Position numbers and translations under genes: made by a program. A DNA stretch of 64,000 nucleotides, taken from NCBI GenBank assembly GCA_032622095.1, contig CP136061.1, positions 251,543,582 through 251,607,581 on the forward strand, in the 5' to 3' direction. This document shows, in pieces, positions 46,322 to 58,172 of the stretch. Each line of letters starts with the position of its first letter. Within the stretch, counting starts at the first letter, position 1. The stretch comes from Siphonodentalium dalli (Eukaryota > Mollusca > Scaphopoda > Gadilida > Siphonodentaliidae). The notes below the pieces were generated by a model. It was not told the DNA's origin. It searched no databases and saw nothing but the letters and a program-made list of their open reading frames with translations.

Positions 46322-46804
46322 AATACGGCGCTATTGTCGTTGGAGCACATTTAACCCTTTACCCAACAGAAGGGCCCTGTGCCAATGCATTCTCTTATAT
46401 ATGCGAGTCGACCATAGGTCGCCTCGCATATATAAGAGAATGCATTGGCTTAACACATTAAAAATTATAAAATTGTTAAAGAATGTAAGAAAAAATGGTA
46501 AAAAAGTGTTAAAAAAAGATTTTGTTTAGGCCAATGCATTCTCTTATATATGCGAGGCGACCTATGGTCGACTCGCATATATAAGAGAATGCATTGGCAC
46601 AGGGCTAACTGTAACTATCACAATGTGGTCAAGGAGCCGGTTCCAATGATATCCATATTTGTATGGTTCTATTGAGACAGACCGAAGATATTTTAGGCTG
46701 TTGAAGCTTTATTTGGCCGGTTTTGGCCGGTTTGTTGGGTAAAGGGTTAATGTAAACTGCTACGCGGTTTACTTAATGTGCTCCAGCGACCATAGTGCCG
46801 TATC
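46322..46804. repeat. Older palindrome interrupted by the TTAA MITE
   Basis: The left arm (46322-46352, containing GTTGGAGCACATT) and right arm (46775-46804, AATGTGCTCCAGC) are imperfect inverted repeats of about 31 bp. A small hairpin GTAAACTGCTACGCGGTTTA plus C lies beside the right arm. The MITE at 46351-46750 sits between them, so it inserted in or next to the loop of an existing palindrome. Confidence 0.55.
46351..46750 (-). mobile_element. TTAA-flanked piggyBac-like MITE, copy 3
   Basis: A 392-bp element (46355-46746), TTAA on both sides, ends CCCTTTACCCAACA. Contains the two-hairpin cassette (46375-46604) and the GGCCGGTTTTGGCCGGTTTG segment near the right end. Same orientation as copy 2 and nearly identical to it. 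Confidence 0.8.
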
Positions 46805-47137
46805 CTTCAATAACACACACGCCACTACGTTCATTTCTTAAATGAATAATAGACCATTCCTATTTACTCTTTTCAACTGACTGTGAGAATACATTTAATA
46901 TAGAAAGGATTACCGTACATGCTGCCAATTTGTGACGCAGGAGTTGGTCGTAAATTTTTAATAAGTTTTCAATTTTATCTTTCCTTGGTTTTGGAAAGCA
47001 TGCTATTAACAAATTAAAAACTTGGCATGTTCTTGGAGTTCAATAAATATTGCATGTTATCTATCATGTCGAATGATTTATATAACTCAGTGTTATACAT
47101 ATGAAAGCATTTTGATTTGTCATTCTACATGCGTTTA

Positions 47138-47340
47138 ACCCTTTCAGTGCCAGGTACGATTTTTGTATCAATCCATATACCCTGTGCCAATGCATTCTCT
47201 TATATATGCGAGTCGACCATAGGTCGCCTCGCATATATAAGAGAATGCATTGGCCTAACAATTTTTCATCATTTGTTATTATTTTTTACAATTTTTTACA
47301 ATTTTAATAATTTTTTCTTATATTCTTTAACAGACTTATT
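47138..47340. mobile_element. Half two-hairpin cassette behind a TTAACCC end
   Basis: TTAACCCTTTCAGTGCCAGG (47136) looks like another TTAA-CCC terminus. It is followed by one full hairpin (47180-47254) and the A+T-rich spacer. The second hairpin is missing. GTGCCAGGGAATCTTACG near 47352 echoes the left end. Confidence 0.5.
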
Positions 47341-47647
47341 TTATAGGTTTAGTGCCAGGGAATCTTACGTTTTTCATGGGCATCAAAATTATTACTATGA
47401 ATACTTGGTGATAGTTTTGAGTTATAATATGCCCCTAAGGTTTTATCCAGTTTGTTTTTAAATTCGCTATAGCATGCTTAAGCATACCCCAAAAAAAAAT
47501 AAAAAAATTATTTGTTATTTATTTAGGGGCGATTTTACAGACCGTAAATTAGTGCCGATGAGATCGGCCCCTGGTACTTTCGGGCAATTTCGGGCAACAA
47601 TCGCTATCAGTTTTTAGATTGAATGATTTATTGATTTTTAACGGGGG

Positions 47648-50442
47648 TTGCGCGATGATAAAGAAATAGGATCATTAACTTGTCGCGACGCCTCAGTTGT
47701 TGACTATATGATCTGCTCGTTTCCAGCTTTGACCATGGTCGCCAGTTTTACGATTTGTGAACAAAATAAATTATTCTCAGATGTTCATAAAGCCATCACA
47801 ACTGAATTAGCGATTGGTTTGGATAATGAAAGTGAAATTTGTACCGATAAACTCAACTCGGAAATATTAACACGTAAGTGGGACCCGACTAGAACAACCG
47901 AATTTATATGGAACCTAGACCCAATTGAGATTGCCGAACTAAAGCACATGCTAAATGACTACCAAACTCTTAAGCTTGATTTTACTAAAGTGGAAATTAT
48001 CGAAGTAGTGGGAAAGATATCCAACATACTTAACAACGCGGCATCTGAAACTTTTGGAACTTATAGTAAGAAACAGAGAAAGCAAAGACAAAAACGAAAT
48101 ACCAAACCGTTGTTTAACTCAGCTTGTTGGAAAGCCCGAACAACATATCGCAAAGCAGAGCGACAAACTAAGCAACACCCCAGTGGGTTATCAAGGCAGT
48201 ATATGAGGGAAATGTCCAGGCAATATAAACGTGAGATGAATGGGGCTATGGAACTGCACAGATAATAATACATGGGTCGCGAAATGTCAGAGTTGAAAAA
48301 GCGAAACACAAAGAAGTTTTTGTCAAACCTGAACAAACGTGACAAAGATATGACTAGTTCCATACAACTTGATACACTAGAAACATATTTTAGAGATTTG
48401 AACGCGATATCATACGCCGATTACCCTGAACTGAAATGCGAAGATGGACACTCGGACAATTTAAGCACGCTAAACCAGCCAATTTCAGTCGATTTCAGGC
48501 AATTAATGGCCTTAGAAATAACAAATCGTCCGGTGACGACAAGCTCTTTAACGAATATATAAAATGTTCTTGTGATACATTAATTGATATCTACTGCAAA
48601 GTTTTTAACCTAGTTTTTGAGTCTGGTTGCGTCCCAGACTCATGGGGGATAGGAACGATTATCCCACTGTACAAAAACAAAGGTAACATGAATAACCCCA
48701 AGAATTACAGGCCCATCACTCTCTTGATTTGCTTCGGAAAACCGTTTACGAAAATTCTTTCGAATCGTTTGTATTCATATGTTGAATGTGATAAACTTTT
48801 ATGCGAATACCAATCTGGATTCCGGAAAGGTTATTCGACGACTGACAATATTTTCACCTTGCATATTTTGAGCGAAATGACTCGATGCTTGAAACGGAAC
48901 TTATACTGTGCATTTATCGATTTTGAAAAAGCTTTCGATAAGATATGGAGGCAGGGACTCTGGCATAAATTGTTAGCCATCGATATAAATGGAAAAATCT
49001 ACAGAATAATACGTAATATATACTCAGATATTAAGTCAAAAGTAAAATTTGGAAACTGTTTGTCAAATTCTTTCCCCTGCGTATCAGGGGGTTAGGCAAG
49101 GTGATGACCTTTCTGCCCTCTTATTTGCAATATATCCCAACGATTTGGAAGATTTTCTTAAAGAAGAAGGGGTAGATGGTTTGTCAAAAACAACAGATGA
49201 CTTGAAAAATAACTTTGATGTCTATGTGAGACTTTTTGTTATACTATATGCGGATGACACGGTTCTGTTCGCCGAAACACCCATGAAACTTCAGAATGCT
49301 CTCAATGCTTTTCAAAGATATTCCCAAAAGTGGAAACTGACAGTTAATGTCGAAAAAACTTAGATTATGCTGATTTCAAAACGCAGTCTACCGAAAGGTA
49401 TGAAATTCTATTATGACGGAATAGAAATTGAATATGTGAAATACTTTAACTACCTTGGAATCATACACACTAATTCAGGCTCATTCTCTTTGGCTAAAAA
49501 GACTCTAGCGGATAAGGCCACGAGAGCAATGTACTCGATAATATCAAAGTCTAGAACTCACTGTCTCTCAGTTAAAAATCAATTTGATTTGTTTGATGCC
49601 CAAGTTACTCCTATACTGACGTACTGTTGTGAGGTGTGTGGATATGGAAATAACGATATTTTTGAAAATATACACAAAAAGTTCTTGAAATATGTACTTC
49701 ATTTGAAAACATCTACTCCAGATTACATGATATATGGTGAAAGTGGCCGTTTCCCCCTTAATATCACTATATATTTGCGTATTATCAAGTATTGGCTGAA
49801 AGTGAGGAACATGACCGACACTAGATACTGTAAGATTATGTACTTGTTGGAATTGCAGCTCAGTGAAAATACATCCGCGAAGTTCGAATGGATTGAGAAA
49901 GTGAAGACAGTGCTAACCCACTTTGGCCAAGGCCATCTTCTTTACACCGACACACGTTTACGTTCGGAAGAAATAATCACATATGTTAAATGCAGTCTCA
50001 TTAATCAATATAGGGCCGTTTGGAAGTCAGCTATAGACCAATCCAGTAGAGGTAATATATACAAGATTTTTAAACACAATATCTGTTTCGAAATGAATTT
50101 GGACTGCCTTGACAACAAAAACAGAAGAACATTGTGCCAATTCCGAACATGTAATCATAGACTGCCCATAGAGAGAGGAAGATGGAATGACACTAATGTA
50201 ATGGAACGAACATGTCCCTTGTGTAATAATTATAAACTTGGCGATGACCTTCATTACTTGCTCGAATGCAACCACTTTATAGATGTTAGAAATCGTTTCT
50301 CCCGGCTAAATATATCAGAAAGAGACACGTGACCATCGATATTCTTGACGACTTATTTAATATGACCGATATATCATCCCTCCGCCGACTATGTTCGCCG
50401 ACATTAGGGAAATTAACCGTTATTTTTAGCTTTATATATTGA
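47648..50442 (+). pseudogene. 5'-truncated, broken non-LTR retrotransposon ORF2 (endonuclease tail, reverse transcriptase)
   Basis: About 930 codons remain. First the tail of an APE-type endonuclease (about 47680-47805): ASVVDYM is normal, but the expected terminal SDH motif reads SDVHKA, so the catalytic His is displaced. Next comes a basic linker and the reverse-transcriptase domain, with AFIDFEKAFD (about 48910-48939), GVRQGDDLSALLF (about 49093-49131), the catalytic YADD (49247-49258) and FNYLGI. The C-terminus carries a CX2CX10HX4C finger (about 50210-50270). Breaks: two stops in a row at 48263-48268, a frameshift near 48500, another near 49080, TAG at 49361-49363, and a shift near 50310, after which the frame runs on to a stop at 50440-50442. 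The family is probably in the Jockey/CR1-like group, but the clade is not settled. It is inactive. Confidence 0.9.
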
Positions 50443-50459
50443 CAATTACGTTAGGTAAT

Positions 50460-50720
50460 GATGACTATATATAACTGTTGTTGTTGTTGTGGTTATTGTT
50501 GCTGAGAAATTATAAGACGATGGCAAACATGACGATGATTGCGATAATGTTGATTATAATGATGACGAGTTATATATGACGATGACACTGGTGGATGTTT
50601 TTGTTAATGATAATGTTCGCGATGACGATGTCGATGCACATAATGATAGTCTTGACGATGATGATGATGATGTTGACGTCGAGGTATAATGTTGTTGATG
50701 TTGATAATGTGATGATGCAC
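50460..50720. repeat. GTT and GAT microsatellites after the LINE
   Basis: TTGTTGTTGTTGTGG at about 50478 and degenerate GATGATGACGATG repeats over 50510-50720. These may include the LINE tail. The overlapping minus frames are serine- or isoleucine-rich by-products. Confidence 0.7.
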
Positions 50721-51082
50721 GAATAGATGCAGAGCAGGAGGTCGCTGAGCATATCATGTACATAAAATTACCTTCCTTCTATCATTCTTTTGTATATACA
50801 CTATTTTTCTCAATATCCTGTAATGTGTGTATGGATCAGAGAAATAAAGCATATAAAGTACTGAACGGGTTAAAGGGGTCCAGTGCCTTCGTATCGGGGT
50901 CAATTGTAAGAACATAACAGTATATAAAACAACTATCATCAACAAGTGCATGAAAAAAAAGATTGACTTAGTTCCATTATTAATAACTCTCCAATCAAGT
51001 GATTTCGCAAGACCGTTGGTATGAACACATTACTGTTACAGTTACCGATATTTGTCCAATTAGTCCAATAAGATACCAAAGC

Positions 51083-51420
51083 TTAAAGGTACTCAATCCG
51101 ATCAGACGCTCCTAAATTACTATTTATTTGGCTTCGGGGGTAAACAATATTTGATTCGAGTCGAGGAACCCACCCATCAAAGCTCAGAGTGATTAGATAT
51201 CTATGTTTGAAGTTGGCTGTTTCTATTGTCTGTGGACCTGATCTTTTCCATGAATTCGTGCTCAAACGGACAAATTGCGGTTGTAAGTTGGATAACTCTA
51301 AAATCAATTGGTTATTATTGTTAATAGTAACCACGTGATTTTCGAGATTAATATCGAACACCGTAGTTGCATGATTAATCACATTCAGCGGTTCTCGTGA
51401 ATGCCCGAGCTGCACGTGTA
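51083..51420 (+). mobile_element. TTAA-AGGTACTC element, copy 2 (one end)
   Basis: Starts TTAAAGGTACTCAATCCGAT and keeps GGCTTCGGGGGTAAACAATA, GATTCGAGTCGAGGAACCC and the internal GGATAACTCTAAAATCAA. The right terminus is lost. Confidence 0.65.
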
Positions 51421-51702
51421 AATGTATTACGTCATTTCAATTAATTTTTTATTTTTTATTTTTATTTTCATGACCTATTTATAATACATAGGTATCGAGA
51501 TAACATTTGTACACTATTTACATATAACATGGTACATATATAAACATATTATGCACATTAATGTAAATTTCAATGAAAGTCTGTTATAGAAGAGTAACGG
51601 GACGGTACTCTATCCATAGCAGCATCAACCCAACCGATACACCAAGCTGTTATTACGCGAGAAGACTTCGTCAACTGGGAACGTACACGGATTGCTTGGG
51701 AT

Positions 51703-51915
51703 GGAGAGGGGGTAATATATATCATGACTGTGAGATGGGGAGGGGGTACTGTACATCATAACTGTGAGATGGGGAGGGGAGATTGTACGTCATAACCATA
51801 TATTTAGGAATTTACAAACAGTACTCATCCAATGTACTACGATAACCTTTAACTATATTTGTGAGGAACTATACTCATCCAATGTACTGCGATAACCTTT
51901 ATCTCTATTTGTGTA
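51703..51915. repeat. Two small tandem repeats
   Basis: At 51703-51800 a ~43-bp unit of GAGATGGGGAGGGG and CATAACTGT occurs about three times. At 51822-51915 a ~50-bp unit containing ACTCATCCAATGTACTRCGA occurs twice. Confidence 0.8.
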
Positions 51916-52613
51916 ACTACATGGGTGTGTAACTACTCTGTATACTTAATAGATACATGTATATGCCTTATACTGTTATCGCGTGATTAAAAATTTACAT
52001 AACCGATGAATAATCAACCGTCCTACTATCCTAACCATTTTTGTTGACTTCTAGATAGCCGTGGGTTCACACCTTCAGGTTATCAGTCGACCCATCACGC
52101 TGGGTTGATCTGCCTGCTCGGTGTGTCGGTGTGGTGCCTGTGGACATTGCCCTAAGTTATCAGGTCTGACATCCTCTTTGCCATATTGGCATAAACCATA
52201 AAACAGCTTGTTAGGATAGAACTACCCGTGCAGATAGAATGCAAACTACCCATGGCAAATATTTTCACTGATGATTCGCTAAATATCTAGTTTCGCATGC
52301 AGACGATAAATTTTAAATGCCACGGCTCCCGAACTGCCCATTCAATCTATTGACACAAGGGCATAACCCAACGCTCGAGCCCGTCTTCTATTGTCATCCC
52401 AACTCTCGTTTCCAAAATCGATCCATGCAACCATTGTTCCTGACCCTCTACACTAACACTTCGACGTCACGATGGTCGATATGCTGGGCTCAATGACACT
52501 CAACTTTTCCCCATTAACAGTTTAACGTCTGCGTCAGGGATTTGACTTTTTAGAACCTACAACTGATCGAAGAGGTCTCAAAGGACCGTATGTCATGCAC
52601 CATAAGTAATCTC
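51916..52613. other. No gene or repeat recognised
   Basis: Unique-looking sequence with no frame above 60 codons and no structured element. Confidence 0.45.
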
Positions 52614-53072
52614 TAAAGGTTACAGTGAAGTAATTCGATTGGTAGCGCCCTCCAACGGATTTTGGACCAAGATGCAGGAGAGAATTAAAAAAATTCTGGG
52701 CTCTGGTTGGTTAATAGTAGTTTCGATATTTAAACATATAAAATACATGCAATCACTCCTCTTGAAATTTCAGACTCCAAACAAAACATTGGCACATTGT
52801 AAAGCACGTGGTTCCTAGATTTAATTTTTTTGGTGTGAGGTAAAAAATGTCAATATTTTGTTCATGCAATTCTGACTCTCGATTATAAATCCCAAATTTA
52901 AAGGTACATTCCATGCTCGACGATATGATTTTTTTCATGCAGAAACTTTGCGCAGATGCCAATTCCGATGACCGTGTACTCATTTATCACAATTTTTGGA
53001 TAGTCAGGGCTGCAGGCCATTATATGTTAACACTGAGGCCTATGGGAAATAATTACTTCACTGTAACCTAAA
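52614..53072. mobile_element. MITE with GGTTACAGTGAAGTAATT ends, TAAA duplication
   Basis: A 451-bp element (52618-53068) with an 18-bp terminal inverted repeat GGTTACAGTGAAGTAATT. TAAA flanks it on both sides. It sits inside a 29-bp tandem array: the array phrase GTAATCTCTAAACCGTCGC is interrupted exactly at TAAA, so the uninserted site can be read in the next units. The superfamily is not assigned. The 76-codon minus frame at 52753-52983 is internal and has no recognisable domain. Confidence 0.8.
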
Positions 53073-53135
53073 CCGTCGCTCACCATAAAGTAATCTCTAA
53101 ACCATCGCTCACCATAAAGTAATCTCTAAACCGTC
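53069..53135. repeat. 29-bp tandem array carrying the MITE
   Basis: TAAACCGTCGCTCACCATAA plus AGTAATCTC occurs twice plus a partial third. A fragment of another unit lies left of the MITE (52597-52617). Its TAAACCGTCGCTTCAGAC edge resembles the 49-bp repeat at 38250-38517 on the other strand. Confidence 0.75.
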
Positions 53136-53182
53136 GCTTCAGACTTTCGGATAGCTGCTATCATTCTGGCAATCTCTACCAG

Positions 53183-53735
53183 AGCGCACCAGTCATACTT
53201 CCTTTCTGACTCTGTCACCAACTGGGTACCGGTCTGCCGTTTAGCGCGGGGTTTTCCAAATAAAATGAGGAAAACCGATCGCCCCAAAGTCATATTTCCT
53301 ATGTGCTTTGTGAACAATATTCCCGCACTAAAAACTTAATGACAGAATGGAGGAACAGGGCGGTAGTTTTGTTGACGATTTTCGCAAGCAACTCATCAAA
53401 ATTGGAGCAAATTAGAACTCTTGTGACCGACTTGTCATGCGTGTTGTCGGGACATTGTCGTCCATGTGCGTTTAGACTTTTGTGGTGATAAAATAATCGG
53501 AGAACCAAATCACACCGTTTTGAAATATAGTTCTTTGGTTCTGGTGGGACTTTCCAAACTTAAGATACGAAACCACACAAATATTGTTGGATATTTTGTG
53601 TGCTTAATAAGGGCAGCATTTTGCTCTGCTCGCTTAATAGATATATTAATTTCGCGGAAGTCCACCAAATGTGGGGAAAATGTCGCCGGTAGCAGCGGTC
53701 TTACCGAGTCAACAAGGGAGGTAAACCCTGCATGG
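53183..53735 (+). mobile_element. Single-arm copy of the foldback family at 765-1860
   Basis: Collinear with the reverse complement of 765-1310. Shared blocks are CATACTTCCTTTCTGACT, AAAACCGATCGCCCCAAAGT, CCATGTGCGTTTAGA, GATAAAATAATCGGAGAACC and GCGGAAGTCCACCAAATGTG. No minisatellite expansion here. The 100-codon frame at 53466-53768 corresponds to the 123-codon frame in the other copy only in part. Confidence 0.75.
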
Positions 53736-53848
53736 AGTTTGGCTATCTGGAACGCATGCAGTGACTGAGCTATATGTATCTCTCTTTCGGGGGTTATTGT
53801 ATTAACGACTGAAAAGGGTTATGTGTATTATTACGAACATCTATTAAA

Positions 53849-54282
53849 TGTGACCCGCCATATCAAATCCAGTCGTAAGTCGGGATTTTTTTACCCTGTG
53901 CCAATGCATTCTCTTATATATGCGAGTCGGCCATAGGTCGCCTCGCATATATAAGAGAATGCATTGGCCCTAACAATTTTTTATCATTTTTTTTAAATAA
54001 ATGTTTCTTACAATTTTTAGGACATAAAATAAAAAACATCCATTACCCTGCATATAGAAGAGTGTCGTCTGCTCATGTTTGTCTGGGGCTCTGTATGGGT
54101 GAAATTATAAAATTGTTAAAGAATACAAGAAAAAATTATTAAAATTGTAAAAAATTGTTAGGCCAATGCATTCTCTTATATATGCGAGGCGACCTATGGT
54201 CGACTCGCATATATCAGAGAATGCATTGGCACAGGGTAAAAAAAATCCCGACTTACGACTGGATTTGATATGGCGGATCACA
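53849..54282 (+). mobile_element. TGTGACCC-family MITE, copy 2 (complete)
   Basis: A 434-bp element with a long terminal inverted repeat: TGTGACCCGCCATATCAAAT on the left and ATTTGATATGGCGGATCACA on the right. It continues inward through GTCGTAAGTCGGGAT to the two-hairpin cassette (53894-54236). The spacer has GCTCATGTTTGTCTGGGGCT. No clear target duplication. Frames over it are shadows. Confidence 0.8.
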
Positions 54283-54514
54283 CAAATGGTGTTTTTGATG
54301 TTCAAAATCGATACCTACAGTAATGCCCTAAATAATCGACTCCTTAACCACAGCAGAATTGTGGGTAACTTTTCAGGATTTAGTCGGAAATATGGCTTGT
54401 TGCCATTCATTGGCAAACGAAACAGTGATGTGCAAATGGGTTGGAGTGTTGTTAAATGTGAGATAGGATTGCCAATGTATATACCTTTGATTATTTGATA
54501 ATAAAGCATTATAC

Positions 54515-57116
54515 TGATAAACCCTTTCTATACTAAATGGACACTCCCAATGCATTAAAAAATGTGTACATCAAATGGTATATTATTGATTTGAAGAGAT
54601 ATTAATGGAATAAAAGCAGACGACAGATAAAAAAAAAGTGCAGAAGGGGCTCTATTTTTTTAGGGATAGGTTTAGGTAATAAGTTCAATAGACTGCTGAA
54701 CTTATTATCTGAACATTTCCTATGAGATAACCACTGAACAATGATGCTTTAGTATAGAAAGGGTTAAACTTATTATCTGAACATTTCCTATGGGATAACC
54801 ACTTAACAATGATGATTTAGTATAGAAAGGATCAAACTTATTATCTGAACATTTCCTATGGGATAACCACTCAACATTGATGTTTTAGTATATAAACGGT
54901 TAAACTTATTATCTGAACATTTCCTATGGGATAACCACTTAACAATGATGATTTAGTATAGAAAGGATCAAACTTATTATCTGAACATTTCCTATGGGAT
55001 AACCACTCAACATTGATGTTTTAGTATAGAAACGGTTAAACTTATTATCTGAACATTTCCTATGGGATAACCACTTAACAATGATGATTTAGTATAGAAA
55101 GGATCAAACTTATTATCTGAACATTTCCTATGGGATAACCACTCAACATTGATGTTTTAGTATAGAAACGGTTAAACTTATTATCTGAACATTTCCTATG
55201 GGATAACCACTTAACAATGATGATTTAGTATAGAAAGGGTTAAACTTATTATCTGAACATTTCATATGGGATAACCACTTAACAATGATGATTTAGTATA
55301 GAAAGGATCAAACTTATTATCTGAACATTTCATATGGGATAACCACTTAACAATGATGATTTAGTATAGAAAGGATCAAATTTATTATCTGAACATTTCC
55401 TATGGGATAACCACTTAACAATGATGATTTAGTATAGAAAGGATCAAACTTATTATCTGAACATTTCCTATGGGATAACCACTTAACAATGATGATTTAG
55501 TATAGAAAGGATCAAACTTATTATCTGAACATTTCCTATGGGATAACCACTTAACAATGATGATTTAGTATAGAAAGGATCAAACTTATTATCTGAACAT
55601 TTCCTATGGGATAACCACTTAACAATGATGATTTAGTATAGAAAGGGTTAAACTTATTAGCTGAACATTTCCTATGGGATAACCACTTAACAATGATGAT
55701 TTAGTATAGAAAGGATCAAACTTATTATCTGAACATTTCCTATGGGATAACCACTCAACATTGATGTTTTAGTATAGAAACGGTTAAACTTATTATCTGA
55801 ACATTTCATATGGGATAACCACTTAACAATGATGATTTAGTATAGAAAGGATCAAACTTATTATCTGAACATTTCCTATGGGATAACCACTTAACAATGA
55901 TGATTTAGTATAGAAAGGATCAAACTTATTATCTGAACATTTCCTATGGGATAACCACTTAACAATGATGATTTAGTATAGAAAGGATCAAACTTATTAT
56001 CTGAACATTTCCTATGGGATAACCACTTAACAATGATGATTTAGTATAGAAAGGATCAAACTTATTATCTGAACATTTCCTATGGGATAACCACTTAACA
56101 ATGATGATTTAGTATAGAAAGGGTCAAATTTATTATCTGAACATTTCCTATGGGATAACCACTCAACATTGATGCTTTAGTATAGAAAGGGTTAAACTTA
56201 TTATCTGAACATTTCCTATGGGATAACCACTTAACAATGATGATTTAGTATAGAAAGGGTTAAACTTATTATCTGAACATTTCCTATGGGATAACCACTT
56301 AACAATGATGATTTAGTATATAAAGGATCAAATTTATTATCTGAACATTTCCTATGGGATAACCACTCAACATTGATGCTTTAGTATAGAAAGGGTTAAA
56401 CTTATTATCTGAACATTTCCTATGGGATAACCACTTAACAATGATGATTTAGTATATAAAGGATCAAATTTATTATCTGAAGTTAGCTACTCACCAATGA
56501 TGCTTTAGTATAGAAAGGGTTAAGCCGCTTTCACACATGTCCGTTTCTCGGATGCGTTTCCTTGCGTTTCTAATATTTTAACGCATCCGGAAAACGCATC
56601 GGTCGAAATAGTGAAGCTAGCCACACATGCTTGTGTATGCTTTTTTAGAATCGCAGGCGAAACGCAGAATTTCAAGTCCGAGACATGAAAAAAAGAAACG
56701 CATCCGGCAAACGCACATGTGTGAAAGACCCAGTGATATTATCACTGTTTTGACCGATGCGTTTTCCGGATGCGTTAACATATTAGAAACGCAAGGAAAC
56801 GCATCGGAGAAACGGACATGTGTGAAATCGGCTTTAAACTTATTATCTGAGCATTTCCTACGTGATAACTAACTACTCATCAATGATGCTTTAGTATAGA
56901 AAGGGTTAAACTTATTATCTGAAATTCCCTATGGGATAACTACTCAAACATGATGTTTTAGCATAGAAAGGTTAAACTTATTGTCTGAACAATTCCTCTG
57001 CGATAACTACTCATCAATGATGCTTTAGTATAGAAATGGTTTAACTTATTATCTGAGCATTTCCTATGGGATAACTAATCAATTATGCTTTAGTACAGAA
57101 AGGGTTAAACTTATTA
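54515..57116 (-). repeat. 68-bp satellite, about 31 copies, with its parent-element flank
   Basis: The flank at 54515-54697 (AACCCTTTCTATACTAAATG, GCAGACGACAGATAAA) leads into tandem units AACTTATTATCTGAACATTT plus CCTATGGGATAACCAC plus a TTAACAATGATGATTTAGTA segment and TAGAAAGGATCA. Each unit ends in TTTAGTATAGAAAGGGTTAA or a variant, which is the inverse of the element end. GGATCAAACT recurs every 68 bp (55441, 55509). Two variant classes (AACAATGATGATTT and AACATTGATGTTTT) alternate on the left side. A MITE interrupts the array at 56523-56833. Confidence 0.92.
56520..56836. mobile_element. MITE nested in the satellite, TTA duplication
   Basis: A 311-bp element (56523-56833) with ends AGCCG..TTTCACACATGTCCG and CGGACATGTGTGAAATCGGCT. 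Long, nearly full inverted arms carry GCGTTTCCTTGCGTTTCTAA and GCATCCGGAAAACGCATCGG. TTA is on both sides, and the uninserted sequence GGGTTAAACTTATTATC can be read in the satellite. A 3-bp TTA target fits PIF/Harbinger. TTAA cannot be fully excluded. A small open frame inside (56627-56872) is not a gene. Confidence 0.85.
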
Positions 57117-57560
57117 TAGATCACGCTTGCGTAACAGACATGTTTTCCTATAAGACAGAGATATATTTAACAGATAATGGATCATATGTGACCATTGGGA
57201 TAGAGTGATTGTCGTACCAGACACAGGTCGCTACAGGTTACCACTGTTTGTAGACGGGTGTATATATATAAATAATTAGATGCCAGTGACGCCATTAATA
57301 GTGCAACATATCCTCGTGCAAATAGGTTCACATTGGAACTAAATATTCACATATGTTCATATCGGACAGTATTTGATTCTAAAATAAGCCCATGGTTGAT
57401 TTTATACCCAGCGTGTATGGCCCTATAGAGCGTGTTTGAGATTTTTCAAATAGTACCAATATGAGCTTATTTCGCGCAATAATAAATAAGATCATTTTCA
57501 CGAGAACAGGCTGCATACTATGTTCTGATGGTCAAACATCGACTTTCCAAATGGATTGTT
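57117..57560. other. No gene or repeat recognised
   Basis: A+T-rich, no frame of note. Confidence 0.45.
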
Positions 57561-57695
57561 TTAGGGTGCATTTACATTGCTATAGAAATGTATACAGATC
57601 TGTATGAAGTCACGTGTCGCGCATTACTGTGATCACAACATGATTACTAATAGTGAACGCGCGCTCATCAGTACTCTGGTAATTGACAATTCACT

Positions 57696-58172
57696 TTAAA
57701 GGTACTCAACCCGTAAAGAGGGTCCCCATCTCAACAGATTCCAACAACAACAATCCGATCAGAGGGTCCTATATTACTATTTCTTTGGCTTTGGGGGTAA
57801 AAAGTGTTTGATTCGAGTCGAGGAACCCATCAAACAAGGCTCAGAGTTGTTAGATGTTGATTTTTCAAATTTGTTATGTTCTCGAGATGAGTACCAATAA
57901 CTGCCGTAATCTGCTCTGGATGTGTACTCCAAATCTATTCAAACAGAGAAGGATGAATAACTCTAAAATCAAGTGGTAATTTTAACGCAATTTTGACTGA
58001 GTTCTGGGCCAGATAGTATTCCCGATAATGAAAAATAATAGATTTCTAAAATCGATGTCTAACAGGTCTGAGCTTTGATGGGTGACTTCCTCGACTCGAA
58101 TCAAATGTTTTTGGCCCCCGAAGCCATTGAGATAGTAATTGAGAGGAGTTTTATCGGGTTGAGTACCTTTAA
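57696..58172. mobile_element. TTAA-AGGTACTC element, complete copy
   Basis: A 469-bp element (57700-58168) flanked by TTAA on both sides, with terminal inverted repeat AGGTACTCAACCCG. Longer subterminal inverted blocks are GGCTTTGGGGGTAAAAAGTG, GATTCGAGTCGAGGAA and TCAGAGTTGTTAGAT. The centre is unique. Other copies: 43573 and 51083. Confidence 0.8.
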
